Assembly (NCBI RefSeq): GCF_019334565.1
Contig: NZ_CP079724.1
Location: 1,757,001 to 1,821,000, forward strand
DNA length: 64,000 bases
DNA from: Streptococcus oralis
Lineage (GTDB): Bacteria > Bacillota > Bacilli > Lactobacillales > Streptococcaceae
Direction of reading: 5' to 3'
The notes beneath the pieces are model-generated. The model saw nothing but the letters and a program-made list of their open reading frames with translations. It was not told the DNA's origin and did not search any database. The translations under genes and the position numbers were made by a program. Shown here in pieces: positions 7,647-17,161 of the stretch (positions are counted from its first letter, which is position 1; every line of letters starts with the position of its first letter).

Positions 7647-8402
7647 ATGAATAAAACAGAATTACTGTTACAAAGACTAGATGAGATTGGTCAGTCTCTA
7701 AAAGATTCGAACCAAGCACTAGCTTTGCTGGCACTTGGTTCTTGCGGAACAGAAAGAGAACGATTGGATCAGTACTCAGATTTAGACTTCTTTGTTATTG
7801 TAAAAGATGGCTACAAGCAGACTTATATCCAAGACCTAACCTGGTTAAGTAAGCTAGAACCAATTGCATTTCACTACCAAAATACAGTGGACGGACATAA
7901 AGTTCTATTTGAAGATGATGTTTTTTGTGAATTTGCTGTCTTTGAAGCTCACGAACTGGTAAACATTCCCTTCTCTGAAGGCAAGATTATCTGGAAGGAG
8001 GTCGGTTTTGATGAAACAATCTGTCAGCCACAAAGACTGCCATCAAAAGAAAACAGAGACCGTGAATGGCTGTTGGGAGAAATTTTATGTAATCTATATT
8101 TAGGGCTAGGTCGCTATCAGCGAGGCGAAAAATTAGCTGCTTATGATTTAATACAAAACAGAGCCGTCAAGCTTTGGACTGAACTAATCAGTTTGGAAAC
8201 AACTTCTAAATCTAATTTTATAGATATCTTTAATACCAACAGACGATTTGAAGAAGGTTATCCAAAGGAAGCCAAGCAATTGCCTCACTTTTTGCAAGGT
8301 TACGAACGTATTTCTGAGTCTGCTCAAGAACTCCTAGAATATCTGAATAAACACTATTCTCTTAACCCATTTATAAAAGAAAAAATTCGTAATTTATTAT
8401 AA
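7647..8402 (+). CDS. Nucleotidyltransferase-fold protein
   Basis: A 251-residue protein with the polymerase-beta-type nucleotidyltransferase motif: GSCGTERERL followed by YSDLDFFV near residues 34-51 (the GS...DxD pattern that binds nucleotide and metal). The C-terminal half is helical (LLGEILCNLYLGLGRY). Its general layout recalls the aminoglycoside/lincosamide nucleotidyltransferase superfamily, but the substrate cannot be inferred. It is a single gene with its own consensus promoter and a terminator shared with uvrA. Confidence 0.75.
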   Translation: MNKTELLLQRLDEIGQSLKDSNQALALLALGSCGTERERLDQYSDLDFFVIVKDGYKQTYIQDLTWLSKLEPIAFHYQNTVDGHKVLFEDDVFCEFAVFEAHELVNIPFSEGKIIWKEVGFDETICQPQRLPSKENRDREWLLGEILCNLYLGLGRYQRGEKLAAYDLIQNRAVKLWTELISLETTSKSNFIDIFNTNRRFEEGYPKEAKQLPHFLQGYERISESAQELLEYLNKHYSLNPFIKEKIRNLL

Positions 8403-8434
8403 AAAAGACTCTGCCTAAAAAAGCAGAGCCTTTT
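8401..8434. terminator. Bidirectional terminator between the nucleotidyltransferase gene and uvrA
   Basis: The stem CTCTGC (8409-8414)/GCAGAG (8423-8428) is flanked by A-run and T-run, so it can serve both converging genes. Confidence 0.8.
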
Positions 8435-8439
8435 AAATC

Positions 8440-11265
8440 TTATTGTAACTTTCCTTTCAAATAGTGTCCTGTGTAGCTGGCTTCATTGGCCGCTACTTCT
8501 TCTGGAGTTCCTGTTGCAATGATGGTTCCTCCACCAACACCGCCTTCAGGTCCCAAGTCGATGATATGGTCTGCTGTTTTAATAACATCTAGATTGTGCT
8601 CGATAACGAGGACTGTATTGCCATCGTCTACAAAGCGAGCTAAAACCTTGAGCAGACGAGCGATGTCCTCCGTATGAAGTCCTGTCGTCGGCTCATCCAG
8701 AATGTAGAAGGATTTACCTGTTGAGCGTTTGTGGAGTTCACTAGCTAACTTCATACGCTGGGCTTCTCCACCTGAAAGGGTGGTAGCTGGTTGTCCTAAC
8801 GTTACATAGCCCAGCCCTACATCCTTGATGGTCTGAAGTTTGCGTTGAATCTTAGGAATGTGTTGGAAGAATTCCACCGCATCGTTGACGGTCATGTCCA
8901 AGACCTGCGAGATATTCTTTTCCTTATAGTGGACTTCTAGGGTTTCACTGTTGTAGCGAGTCCCATGGCAAACTTCACAGGCCACATAAACATCTGGCAA
9001 GAAGTGCATCTCAATCTTGATGATCCCGTCACCCGAGCAGGCTTCACAACGGCCTCCCTTGACGTTGAAACTGAAACGGCCCTTCTTGTAGCCTCGTATC
9101 TTAGCTTCATTTGTCTGGGCAAAGAGGTCACGTATATCGTCAAAAACTCCCGTATAGGTAGCTGGGTTGGACCTCGGCGTCCGTCCGATCGGGCTCTGGT
9201 CAATGTCAATCAAGCGGTCTACATGCTCAATCCCTGTAATCGTCTTAAACTTACCAGGTTTATCTGAATTGCGGTTGAGCTTCTGGGCAATGGCTTTTTT
9301 GAGGATGCTGTTGATCAAGGTCGACTTCCCTGAACCTGACACCCCTGTCACTGCGATGAATTTTCCCAATGGGAAGCGAGCAGTGATATTTTGCAAGTTG
9401 TTCTCACGCGCTCCTGTCACCTCGATAAAACGTCCATTTCCGGCACGACGCTCTGCTGGCACTGGAATGGCACGTTTCCCTGACAAATACTGACCTGTGA
9501 TAGACTTGCTGTTACGGGCCACCTGCTTGGGTGTTCCTGCAGCAACAATCTCTCCACCAAAAACACCGGCACCCGGACCAACGTCAATCAGATAATCTGC
9601 CTCACGCATAGTATCTTCGTCATGTTCCACCACGATCAGGGTATTACCCAAGTCACGCATCTTTTTCAAACTTGCAATCAGGCGGTCATTATCCCTCTGG
9701 TGAAGACCAATGGACGGCTCATCCAGGATATAAAGGACACCTGATAGGTTGGACCCAATCTGGGTTGCTAAGCGAATACGCTGGCTCTCCCCGCCTGAAA
9801 GGGTTCCTGCCGAACGTGACAGCGTCAAATAGTTAAGCCCCACGTTATTGAGGAAGGTCAAGCGATCCTTGATTTCCTTGAGAATGGGACGAGCAATAAT
9901 GGCTTCATTTTCAGACAAGGTCAACTGGCTCACCAACTCCAAATGGTCTGCGATAGACAAATCTGAGATTTCACCGATATGTAGCCCTTGCTCACCACCC
10001 ACACGAACAGACAAGGCCTGGTCATTGAGACGGTAGCCGTGGCAAGTTCCGCAGGTCAGCTCATTCATGTAGAGTCGCATCTGGGTACGGGTGTAGTCAC
10101 TGTTAGTCTCATGGTAACGACGCTTGATATTATTGACAACTCCCTCAAAAGGAATGTCAATATCGCGCACACCGCCAAATTCATTTTCATAGTGGAAATG
10201 GAATTCCTTGCCATCAGACCCGTAAAGAATCAAGTTTTTATCTTCTTCTGACAAGTCTTCAAATGGCTTATCCATATCCACTCCAAAGGCTGTCATAGCT
10301 TGTTCTAGCATGTTTGGATAGTAGTTGGATGAGATAGGATTCCAAGGTGCCAAGGCTCCCTCACGCAAAGTTTTGCTGGTATCAGGAACCACCAAGTCAA
10401 CATCCACCTCCAACTTGATACCCAAACCGTCACACTCACTACAAGATCCAAAAGGAGCATTGAAGGAGAAGAGACGTGGCTCTAACTCTGGTACGGTAAA
10501 ACCACAAACCGGGCAGGCATAATGCTCAGAGAAGAGCAACTCAGAATCGTCCATAGTGTCGATAATGACATAACCTTCTGCGATACGAAGGGCAGCCTCT
10601 ATGGAGTCAAAGAGACGGCTACGAATGCCCTCCTTGATAACAATACGGTCTACCACAACATCGATATTGTGTTGCTTGCTCTTAGACAACTCTGGCACTT
10701 CGGTCACATCATAAACTTCCCCATCCACTCGGACGCGGACATAGCCGTCTTTCTGAACCTTTTCAATGACACTCTTATGTTGCCCTTTTTTCTTACGAAT
10801 GACCGGAGCTAAAATTTGCAGACGTTGGCGTTCCGGCAATTCCAAAACCTTATCCACGATTTGCTCTACAGAAGAGGCCTTGATAGCCCCATGCCCGTTG
10901 ATACAGTAAGGCGTCCCCACACGTGCATAGAGGAGACGCAGATAATCATTGATTTCAGTAGTTGTCCCAACAGTCGAGCGTGGGTTTTTGCTAGTCGTTT
11001 TTTGGTCGATGGAAATAGCTGGGCTGAGACCATCAATAGCATCCACATCTGGTTTTTCCATATTGCCCAAAAACTGGCGAGCGTAGGCTGACAAACTCTC
11101 CACATAACGACGTTGGCCCTCAGCATAGAGGGTATCAAAGGCCAGACTGGATTTCCCAGACCCTGACAAACCAGTCACAACAACCAGCTTGTCTCTTGGA
11201 ATCTCCACATCAATATTTTTTAAGTTATGGGCACGCGCCCCATGAATCACAATTTTATCTTGCAT
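8440..11265 (-). CDS. uvrA: Excinuclease ABC subunit A
   Basis: A 941-residue UvrA, the damage-recognition ATPase of nucleotide excision repair. It has two ABC modules (GLSGSGKS near residue 32 and GVSGSGKS near 640, each with an LSGGE signature) and zinc-finger cysteines (CPVC/CSEC; CEAC/CEVC). The start is set at ATG 11265 (MQDKIVIHG), the usual family start. An in-frame ATG at 11298 overlaps the TATAAT of the promoter, so it cannot be on the mRNA. It diverges from corA. Confidence 0.95.
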   Translation of the reverse strand: MQDKIVIHGARAHNLKNIDVEIPRDKLVVVTGLSGSGKSSLAFDTLYAEGQRRYVESLSAYARQFLGNMEKPDVDAIDGLSPAISIDQKTTSKNPRSTVGTTTEINDYLRLLYARVGTPYCINGHGAIKASSVEQIVDKVLELPERQRLQILAPVIRKKKGQHKSVIEKVQKDGYVRVRVDGEVYDVTEVPELSKSKQHNIDVVVDRIVIKEGIRSRLFDSIEAALRIAEGYVIIDTMDDSELLFSEHYACPVCGFTVPELEPRLFSFNAPFGSCSECDGLGIKLEVDVDLVVPDTSKTLREGALAPWNPISSNYYPNMLEQAMTAFGVDMDKPFEDLSEEDKNLILYGSDGKEFHFHYENEFGGVRDIDIPFEGVVNNIKRRYHETNSDYTRTQMRLYMNELTCGTCHGYRLNDQALSVRVGGEQGLHIGEISDLSIADHLELVSQLTLSENEAIIARPILKEIKDRLTFLNNVGLNYLTLSRSAGTLSGGESQRIRLATQIGSNLSGVLYILDEPSIGLHQRDNDRLIASLKKMRDLGNTLIVVEHDEDTMREADYLIDVGPGAGVFGGEIVAAGTPKQVARNSKSITGQYLSGKRAIPVPAERRAGNGRFIEVTGARENNLQNITARFPLGKFIAVTGVSGSGKSTLINSILKKAIAQKLNRNSDKPGKFKTITGIEHVDRLIDIDQSPIGRTPRSNPATYTGVFDDIRDLFAQTNEAKIRGYKKGRFSFNVKGGRCEACSGDGIIKIEMHFLPDVYVACEVCHGTRYNSETLEVHYKEKNISQVLDMTVNDAVEFFQHIPKIQRKLQTIKDVGLGYVTLGQPATTLSGGEAQRMKLASELHKRSTGKSFYILDEPTTGLHTEDIARLLKVLARFVDDGNTVLVIEHNLDVIKTADHIIDLGPEGGVGGGTIIATGTPEEVAANEASYTGHYLKGKLQ

Positions 11266-11296
11266 CTTTGTTCTTTCTAGTCCATTATTGCTTTCC

Positions 11297-11305
11297 ATTA
11301 TACCA
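11297..11305 (-). promoter_or_regulatory. Extended -10 promoter of uvrA
   Basis: TGGTATAAT on the minus strand (TATAAT = 11297-11302), about 32 bp before the chosen uvrA start. Confidence 0.7.
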
Positions 11306-11346
11306 AAAAATGTGAAATTCTATTACCCAAAAAGCTGTTTTTATAG

Positions 11347-11352
11347 TATAAT
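11347..11352 (+). promoter_or_regulatory. -10 element of the corA promoter
   Basis: TATAAT on the plus strand 50 bp before corA, back to back with the uvrA promoter. No convincing -35 was found. Confidence 0.55.
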
Positions 11353-11401
11353 AGTACGGTGCAAAAAATGAATCACTGAATAGTAGGAAAGGATAGGGGA
11401 T

Positions 11402-12346
11402 ATGAAACAAGTTTTTCTCTCAACAACAACTGAATTTAAAGAGATCGACACGCTTGAACCGGGTACTTGGATCAACCTCGTCAATCCTACACAAAATGAA
11501 TCGTTGGAAATCGCTAACGCCTTCGACATTGATATTGCCGACCTTCGAGCACCGCTCGATGCGGAAGAAATGTCCCGTATTACCATCGAAGACGAGTATA
11601 CTTTGATCATCGTGGACGTTCCCATCACAGAGGAAAGAAACAATCGTACCTACTACGTAACGATTCCGCTGGGGATTATCATCACCGAGGAAACCATTAT
11701 CACCACCTGCTTGGAATCCCTCCCCGTTCTCGATGTCTTTATCAACCGTAGACTGCGCAACTTTTACACCTTCATGCGTTCACGCTTTATCTTCCAGATT
11801 CTCTACCGCAACGCCGAACTTTACCTTACGGCCCTTCGTTCGATTGACCGTAAGAGTGAACAAATCGAAAGTCAACTTCACAAATCTACTCGAAACGAAG
11901 AGCTGATCGAGCTCATGGAATTGGAAAAGACCATCGTCTATTTCAAGGCCTCACTTAAGACGAACGAGCGCGTGATTAAGAAATTGACCAGCGCAACTAG
12001 CAATATCAAGAAATACCTAGAAGACGAAGACCTACTCGAAGACACTCTGATTGAAACCCAACAGGCCATTGAGATGGCAGATATCTATGGAAACGTCCTT
12101 CACTCTATGACAGAGACCTTTGCCTCTATCATTTCCAATAACCAGAACAACATCATGAAGACCCTAGCTCTCGTGACCATCGTCATGTCTATCCCAACCA
12201 TGATCTTCTCAGCCTACGGGATGAACTTTAAGGATAATGAAATCCCTCTAAATGGTGAACCTCACGCCTTCTGGTTAATCGTCTTTATCGCCTTTGCTAT
12301 GAGTGTTTCACTCACTCTCTATCTCATCCATAAAAAATGGTTCTAA
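11402..12346 (+). CDS. corA: CorA-family magnesium/divalent metal transporter
   Basis: A 314-residue CorA protein that forms a pentameric Mg2+ channel in the membrane. It has a long cytoplasmic N-terminal domain with a helical stalk, then two C-terminal membrane helices. The GMN selectivity motif (AYGMNF) closes the first of these near residue 279. The last residues are basic (HKKWF), as in the family. The next gene begins 11 bp downstream, so they are probably co-transcribed. Confidence 0.93.
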   Translation: MKQVFLSTTTEFKEIDTLEPGTWINLVNPTQNESLEIANAFDIDIADLRAPLDAEEMSRITIEDEYTLIIVDVPITEERNNRTYYVTIPLGIIITEETIITTCLESLPVLDVFINRRLRNFYTFMRSRFIFQILYRNAELYLTALRSIDRKSEQIESQLHKSTRNEELIELMELEKTIVYFKASLKTNERVIKKLTSATSNIKKYLEDEDLLEDTLIETQQAIEMADIYGNVLHSMTETFASIISNNQNNIMKTLALVTIVMSIPTMIFSAYGMNFKDNEIPLNGEPHAFWLIVFIAFAMSVSLTLYLIHKKWF

Positions 12347-12357
12347 AAGGAATTCCC

Positions 12358-13035
12358 ATGTCTCAGATTGATCTACAAAAATTAACTAAGAAAAACCAAG
12401 AGTTTATCCATATTGCTACCCAGCAATTTATCAAAGATGGTAAAACAGACGCTGAAATCAAGGCTATCTTTGAGGAAGTCATTCCTAAAATCCTTGAAGA
12501 GCAAGCCAAAGGAACGACTGCACGTTCCCTCTACGGGGCTCCAACCCACTGGGCTCATAGCTTCACTGTCAAAGAGCAATATGAAAAAGAGCATCCAAAA
12601 GAAAATGATGATCCAAAACTCATGATTATGGACTCAGCCCTTTTTATCACCAGTCTCTTTGCATTGGTTAGCGCTCTGACTACCTTCTTCTCTACAGATC
12701 AGGCTATTGGCTATGGGTTGATTACCCTCTTGTTGGTTGGACTTGTAGGAGGACTTGCCTTCTACTTGATGTACTACTTTGTCTACCAGTACTATGGACC
12801 AGACACAGATCGTAGCCAGCGCCCTCCTTTCTGGAAATCAATCCTCGTCATCCTCGCTGCTATGCTTCTCTGGTTGGCTGTCTTCTTCGCAACAAGCTTC
12901 CTTCCAGCAGCTCTCAATCCAATCCTTGCTCCATTGCCTTTGGCTATCCTGGGAGCTGCTCTTCTCGTCCTTCGCTTCTATCTCAAGAAACGTTTCAATA
13001 TCCGAAGTGCTAGCGCGGGTCCATCACGTTATTAA
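12358..13035 (+). CDS. DUF1129-family membrane protein
   Basis: A 225-residue membrane protein of unknown function. The soluble N-terminal third (LTKKNQEFIHIATQQFI) is followed by four predicted membrane segments between about residues 85 and 210, and a basic tail. The start is ATG 12358 with AAAAGGA six bases upstream; the longer start at 12337 overlaps the corA stop and lacks a ribosome site. It follows corA closely, as I recall for pneumococcus. Confidence 0.78.
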   Translation: MSQIDLQKLTKKNQEFIHIATQQFIKDGKTDAEIKAIFEEVIPKILEEQAKGTTARSLYGAPTHWAHSFTVKEQYEKEHPKENDDPKLMIMDSALFITSLFALVSALTTFFSTDQAIGYGLITLLLVGLVGGLAFYLMYYFVYQYYGPDTDRSQRPPFWKSILVILAAMLLWLAVFFATSFLPAALNPILAPLPLAILGAALLVLRFYLKKRFNIRSASAGPSRY

Positions 13036-13050
13036 GAAAAGTGAAAAGCT

Positions 13051-13398
13051 ATGGCATATAGTCAATCTTTAGCCCAGCAGATTCGCAAAATTTTAGCACT
13101 TAAACTTCCTCCCCAAATTTTCGAAGAAGAGCTAGAAGAAAAGAAACTGTTTGGTGGCCTTGCCTTTATGATTCGTGGGAAAATGGTCCTTACAGTCAGT
13201 TCCAGAAAGGACGAGCTGGTTATGGTGAGAATTGGCAAAGAAATGGAAAAGCAAGTTCTACCCCGAACAGGAGCTCATACTACATTGATGAGAGGGCGAC
13301 CTTATCATGGCTATATAGACCTAGATATCGAAGGTCAAAAAGAACTGCCTTACTGGATTGATTTAGCCCTCTCCTATAATCAAGAGTTGACCAAGTAA
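13051..13398 (+). CDS. TfoX N-terminal domain protein
   Basis: A 115-residue small protein with the TfoX-N signature KKLFGGLAFMIRGKMVLTVS and the later block RGRPYHGYIDLD. In Proteobacteria TfoX/Sxy regulates competence, but stand-alone TfoX-N proteins in streptococci have no established role. It starts 15 bp after the DUF1129 gene and is the last gene before a terminator. Confidence 0.82.
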   Translation: MAYSQSLAQQIRKILALKLPPQIFEEELEEKKLFGGLAFMIRGKMVLTVSSRKDELVMVRIGKEMEKQVLPRTGAHTTLMRGRPYHGYIDLDIEGQKELPYWIDLALSYNQELTK

Positions 13399-13424
13399 CT
13401 CATATCCAGCGAGATTAGAAAAAC

Positions 13425-13453
13425 GAAAAGCAACTGCATAGGCGGTTGCTTTT
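13425..13453 (+). terminator. Terminator after the corA gene group
   Basis: GCAAC(TGC)/(GGC)GGTTGC hairpin, flanked by AAAA and followed by TTTTT on the plus strand. Confidence 0.75.
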
Positions 13454-13535
13454 TCACTTGCTTTCTTGAGATTCAATAGCACTTCTGAGTCTCATTCTTG
13501 TAGTTTTCTCTCATCTTTTGTGATAGAATAGGCTC

Positions 13536-13686
13536 ATACTCAATGAAAATCAAAGAGCAAACTAGGAAGCTAGCCGCAGGTTGCTCAAAGCACTGCTTTG
13601 AGGTTGTAGATAGAACTGACGAGGTCAGTAACATATATACGGCAAGGCAAAGCTGACGTGGTTTGAATTTAATTTTCGAAGAGTAT
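13536..13686. repeat. BOX element with boxA, boxB and boxC parts
   Basis: A 151-bp element bounded by ATACTCAATGAAAATC and the inverted end TTTTCGAAGAGTAT. The right part TACGGCAAGGCAAAGCTGACG is close to the pneumococcal BOX-A1R core; the middle (GTAGATAGAACTGACGAGGT) matches boxB and the left part boxC. It fills most of the 313-bp gap before the LD-carboxypeptidase gene. The rest of that gap holds the terminator above and a ribosome site. Confidence 0.85.
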
Positions 13687-13711
13687 CAATCTATTTCTAG
13701 GAGGATGAGAT

Positions 13712-14746
13712 ATGATTTCTACTATTGGTATTGTTAGTTTGTCTAGTGGTGTTATCGGAGAGGATTTTGTCAAACACGAAGTCGATTTGGGTATTCAACG
13801 TCTCAAGGATTTGGGACTCAATCCTGTCTTTCTGCCCCATTCGCTAAAAGGGTTAGACTTTATCAAGGACCATCCGGAGGCACGTGCAGAGGATTTGATG
13901 CAGGCCTTTTCTGATGATAGCATCGACATGATCCTATGCGCCATCGGTGGGGATGATACCTATCGCTTGCTACCCTACCTTTTTGAAAACGACCAGCTCC
14001 AAAAGGTTATCCAACAAAAGATTTTTCTTGGCTTCTCGGATACAACCATGAACCACCTTATGTTGCACAAACTAGGGATCAAGACTTTTTATGGGCAATC
14101 CTTTCTAGCAGACATTTGTGAATTAGACAATGAGATGTTACCCTATAGCTTTCACTACTTTAAAGAATTGATCAAGACAGGAAGAATCTCAGAAATCCGC
14201 CCTAGCGACCTTTGGTATGAGGAACGGACTGATTTTAGTCCCAAGGCTCTGGGAACAGCTCGTATCAGTCATGTAAATACAGGCTTTGATTTGTTGCAAG
14301 GAAATGCTCAGTTTGAGGGAGAAATTCTCGGTGGTTGCCTTGAGTCCCTCTATGATATCTTTGACAATTCTCGATACGCAGACAGCACGGACCTCTGCCA
14401 AGAGTACCGACTCTTCCCTGACTTATGTGACTGGGAAGGAAAGATTCTCTTGCTAGAAACAAGCGAAGAAAAGCCTGAACCTGATGATTTCAAAAAAATG
14501 TTGCGGACTTTAAAGGACACGGGGATATTTGGGGTTATCAGTGGACTCTTGGTCGGAAAGCCAATGGATGAAACCTTCTATGACGACTATAAGGAAGCAC
14601 TATTGGATATCATTGATAACAATATCCCGATTGTCTATAATCTGAATGTCGGTCACGCAACTCCAAGAGCCATTGTGCCCTTTGGCGTTCACGCTTATGT
14701 GGATACACAGAAGCAAGTCATTCGCTTTGACTATAACAAAAAATAA
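13712..14746 (+). CDS. S66-family LD-carboxypeptidase / MccF-like peptidase
   Basis: A 344-residue serine peptidase. The family covers LD-carboxypeptidases that trim murein tetrapeptides and MccF enzymes that cleave microcin C-like compounds. Visible blocks: AIGGDDTYRLLPYL, the nucleophile-elbow region FLGFSDTTMNH near 113, the Glu region LLLETSEEKPEPDDF, and NVGHATPRAIVPFG with the catalytic His. No signal peptide, so it is cytoplasmic. The SD AGGAGGATGAGAT fits the start. It could be either activity; the sequence does not decide. Confidence 0.83.
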   Translation: MISTIGIVSLSSGVIGEDFVKHEVDLGIQRLKDLGLNPVFLPHSLKGLDFIKDHPEARAEDLMQAFSDDSIDMILCAIGGDDTYRLLPYLFENDQLQKVIQQKIFLGFSDTTMNHLMLHKLGIKTFYGQSFLADICELDNEMLPYSFHYFKELIKTGRISEIRPSDLWYEERTDFSPKALGTARISHVNTGFDLLQGNAQFEGEILGGCLESLYDIFDNSRYADSTDLCQEYRLFPDLCDWEGKILLLETSEEKPEPDDFKKMLRTLKDTGIFGVISGLLVGKPMDETFYDDYKEALLDIIDNNIPIVYNLNVGHATPRAIVPFGVHAYVDTQKQVIRFDYNKK

Positions 14747-14851
14747 ACAATTTCTCCATTTTTGTGCTTTGGTATTGATTTTCGTTACAATTTGTGTCTG
14801 AATTTATTGCATTTTGCTTATTTCTATGATATCTTTTTAAAGGAGGTGTAT

Positions 14852-15115
14852 ATGACTAAACAAAAAATAAATCAAATTGTCGGTTCAATTGGAGCCTTTA
14901 TCGGGATTGTTGTATTTATCGCCTACATCCCACAAATTTTTGCCAATTTACAAGGCAACAAAGCTCAACCATTCCAGCCTTTATCCGCAGCAGTATCTTG
15001 TTTAATTTGGGTTATTTACGGATGGACAAAAGAGCCTAAGAAGGATTGGATACTAATTATTCCAAACTCAGCTGGCGTTGTCTTAGGTGGACTGACATTT
15101 CTTACTGCACTATAA
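14852..15115 (+). CDS. SemiSWEET-type sugar transporter
   Basis: An 87-residue membrane protein with three helices and the PQ motif (FIAYIPQIFANLQG near residues 23-37), as in bacterial SemiSWEETs, which dimerise to carry sugars across the membrane. The second block CLIWVIYGWTK and third NSAGVVLGGLTFL also fit. The start at 14852 is fixed by an ideal AAAGGAGGTG; the frame extends further upstream without a ribosome site. Substrate unknown. Confidence 0.85.
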   Translation: MTKQKINQIVGSIGAFIGIVVFIAYIPQIFANLQGNKAQPFQPLSAAVSCLIWVIYGWTKEPKKDWILIIPNSAGVVLGGLTFLTAL

Positions 15116-15134
15116 AAGTTACTAGCATATAATC

Positions 15135-15164
15135 AAAAAGCTGAGATAATTTTCTCAGCTTTTT
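15135..15164. terminator. Bidirectional terminator between SemiSWEET and tag
   Basis: A 12-bp perfect stem (15135-15146 with 15153-15164), with A-run and T-run on either side. Confidence 0.9.
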
Positions 15165-15197
15165 CTATTTTCTCAGATAGTTAGACGCTTGGACTCA

Positions 15198-15761
15198 CTA
15201 ATTTCCGTTTTTCCACTCGCAATCATTCTCGTGGTCATCAACCAGGCCTGCCGCCTGTAGAAAAGACAAAACTGCGACTGGACCTGTAAATTTGAAGCCT
15301 TGTTTTTTGAGATCTTGAGACAACTTTTCAGACAAGGCTGTTTTAGCAGGTGCTTGGTGATAGTCAGGAACATCATTGATGATGGTTTGCCCATCAACAA
15401 AGGACCAGAGATAAGCGTCAAAAGAGCCAAAGGTTTTCTGGATTTGTAAAAATGCTTGGGCGTTGGCACGCGTCGCAAAGAGCTTGGCACGATTTCGGAT
15501 AATGGCTGGATTCTCTAACAAGGCTTCCAACTCCCCATCTGTCATTTCCGCGACCGCTTGAATTTGATAGCCATGAAATGCTTCTCGGAATCCTTGGCGT
15601 TTGTTGAGTACCGTTTCCCAAGATAGACCCGACTGGTAAGTTTCCAAACACAACAACTCAAAAAGAGCACGGTCATCATGAAGGGGTTGACCCCACTCTT
15701 CATCATGATAGGCCACATATAAAGGATTGTTCATTTTAACCCAACCACAGCGTTTTGTCAT
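15198..15761 (-). CDS. tag: DNA-3-methyladenine glycosylase I
   Basis: A 187-residue TagA that excises 3-methyladenine from DNA in base-excision repair. Typical blocks are CGWVKMNNPLYVAYHDEEWGQP at the N-terminus, with the zinc-binding Cys and base-recognition residues, and LSWETVLNKRQGFREAF. It lies 9 bp after ruvA in the same direction, a common repair-gene pairing, and ends at a shared terminator. Confidence 0.93.
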   Translation of the reverse strand: MTKRCGWVKMNNPLYVAYHDEEWGQPLHDDRALFELLCLETYQSGLSWETVLNKRQGFREAFHGYQIQAVAEMTDGELEALLENPAIIRNRAKLFATRANAQAFLQIQKTFGSFDAYLWSFVDGQTIINDVPDYHQAPAKTALSEKLSQDLKKQGFKFTGPVAVLSFLQAAGLVDDHENDCEWKNGN

Positions 15762-15770
15762 ATTATTCTC

Positions 15771-16364
15771 CTATTTTACCAACATCTTAAGGGCCGATTT
15801 GATATAGTTCTCAGCTGTATCTGTCGTTCCTTCAAAGAATTTCTTGATTTTCTTGAGCTCAGTCGCCTTGTAGCCCAGTGCCAACATGGCTTCCATGGCT
15901 TCTTCCAGTTCTTGGTTTTCAGCGCTGGTTTGCACTGCCACCTTGGCAGGAAGGTCATCGCTAGCCACAACTACCTTACCTTCCAAGTCTAGCACCATCT
16001 GCTGGGCTGTTTTCTTGCCAATTTTAGGGAACTTAGTCAAGTAGGTGATGTTCTTAGTTTCAATCGCCTGAACCAAGCCAGCATTGTCATCAGCTGCGAT
16101 GATAGCAAGAGCTGATACCGGACCAATCCCTGATACCGAAATCAGACTAAGAAAGAGTTTCTTCTCATCTTCTGATCGAAAACCATAGAGCAGATGGGCG
16201 TCCTCACGGACAACTTGGTGCACATAAATTTGAGTTTCTTGATTGACCTGACCTGAGTAAGCATAGGGATTGGCTACATGCAAAATATAACCTATACCAT
16301 TTGCCTCTAGGACGATGTATTTGGCAGTGATTTTAGTAATGATTCCTTTTAAATATTCGTACAT
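15771..16364 (-). CDS. ruvA: Holliday junction branch-migration protein RuvA
   Basis: A 197-residue RuvA, which binds four-way junctions and loads RuvB. It has an N-terminal OB fold ([12 protein letters not shown]), two helix-hairpin-helix motifs ([14 protein letters not shown] and [12 protein letters not shown]) and a C-terminal RuvB-binding helix bundle. The ATG at 16364 gives the standard N-terminus and has GGAG upstream; longer in-frame starts are unlikely. ruvB is not in this window. Confidence 0.94.
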   Translation of the reverse strand: MYEYLKGIITKITAKYIVLEANGIGYILHVANPYAYSGQVNQETQIYVHQVVREDAHLLYGFRSEDEKKLFLSLISVSGIGPVSALAIIAADDNAGLVQAIETKNITYLTKFPKIGKKTAQQMVLDLEGKVVVASDDLPAKVAVQTSAENQELEEAMEAMLALGYKATELKKIKKFFEGTTDTAENYIKSALKMLVK

Positions 16365-16443
16365 AATTTTTTCTCCATTATTTTGCCTATCTAGTATACC
16401 ATATTTCCCCAAGACAGACTGCAACAAAAGGTGCAACCTCTGG

Positions 16444-16472
16444 TTGACAAATAGTACAAGAGATTGTATTCT
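16444..16472 (+). promoter_or_regulatory. Promoter of the XRE regulator
   Basis: TTGACA (16444-16449), 17 bp, TATTCT (16467-16472). Confidence 0.75.
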
Positions 16473-16523
16473 CATTATAAGTAAAAATTGTTAGGATAGA
16501 GGTAGAAAAAGGAGGATAGAATC

Positions 16524-17021
16524 ATGAAACTCGCAGAAAAACTATTTGAGCTCCGAAAGGAAAAAGGTTGGTCCCAGGAAAAGCTAGCAGAACAAATCAA
16601 TGTCTCTCGGCAAAGTATCTCCAAGTGGGAGTCTGGTCAAGTTCTTCCAGAAATCGAAAAAATCATTGAATTAAGCAAGATTTTTCAAGTGACAACTGAC
16701 TATCTACTACTAGATGAAAACTCTGAAAAAACTTCTACAGAAGTGATTTTGGAGGAAGATAAGGACAAATACTATAAAGAAGTTAAATCTTTTGGCCTCT
16801 GGCAAGTGATTTATATTTTCGTCTTAGCTCTGGCTATCTATCTCTTTTTAGCTGGTTCTAGTTTTCCAGCCGAGTTCACCGCCTGGATTTGGCTGACCTT
16901 CGTTCTTTTGATTGCTTCAGCGATTGCTATCAGCAAGACTCTCAAAACCAAACAACGTTATCTTGATAAAGTGATTGGTCTTGAGAATCCCTCAAACCAA
17001 GACGACTCTATGAAACCTTGA
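16524..17021 (+). CDS. XRE-family regulator with C-terminal membrane segments
   Basis: A 165-residue protein: a helix-turn-helix domain at 1-60 ([22 protein letters not shown]), an acidic linker, then two membrane helices near 95-115 and 120-140 ([20 protein letters not shown]). Membrane-tethered XRE regulators of this layout are frequent in Firmicutes, often autoregulated. Targets unknown. It is convergent with mutL and stands alone with its own promoter. Confidence 0.8.
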   Translation: MKLAEKLFELRKEKGWSQEKLAEQINVSRQSISKWESGQVLPEIEKIIELSKIFQVTTDYLLLDENSEKTSTEVILEEDKDKYYKEVKSFGLWQVIYIFVLALAIYLFLAGSSFPAEFTAWIWLTFVLLIASAIAISKTLKTKQRYLDKVIGLENPSNQDDSMKP

Positions 17022-17121
17022 GTCAATTGAATCATATTTCTCATTACTTTTTCTTGTCAAGCAAGTGTAAACCTCATGGCAAGTTGCCATGTCCATTCAA
17101 AATTCCCACCATAGAAAAGCT

Positions 17122-17155
17122 AAAAAGCCTTGTTTGGAAAAAACAAAGGCTTTTT
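17122..17155. terminator. Bidirectional terminator between the XRE gene and mutL
   Basis: AAAAAGCCTTGTTT (17122-17135) pairs with AAACAAAGGCTTTTT (17141-17155), ending in a T-run on both strands. The mutL stop lies 7 bp away. Confidence 0.88.
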
Positions 17156-17161
17156 GTGTTC

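Noticed and set aside
7647-8402. Aminoglycoside or lincosamide resistance gene
   Set aside because: Only the general nucleotidyltransferase motif is shared; nothing indicates an antibiotic substrate.
8937-9209. 90-codon and other long frames inside uvrA
   Set aside because: They are out-of-frame shadows of a clear housekeeping gene, as are the similar frames within mgtA, mutS, mnmG and argG.
11266-11298. Longer uvrA start at ATG 11298
   Set aside because: This ATG is part of the TATAAT of the uvrA promoter and cannot be in the transcript.
13536-13686. RUP element or IS630 remnant
   Set aside because: The A1R-like core and the boxB and boxC parts match BOX better; no transposase traces are present.
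16355-16362. TACGAATA (SigX-type box) on the minus strand at the ruvA start
   Set aside because: It is made by the codons for Met-Tyr-Glu-Tyr of ruvA and lies inside the gene start, so it is a coding coincidence.
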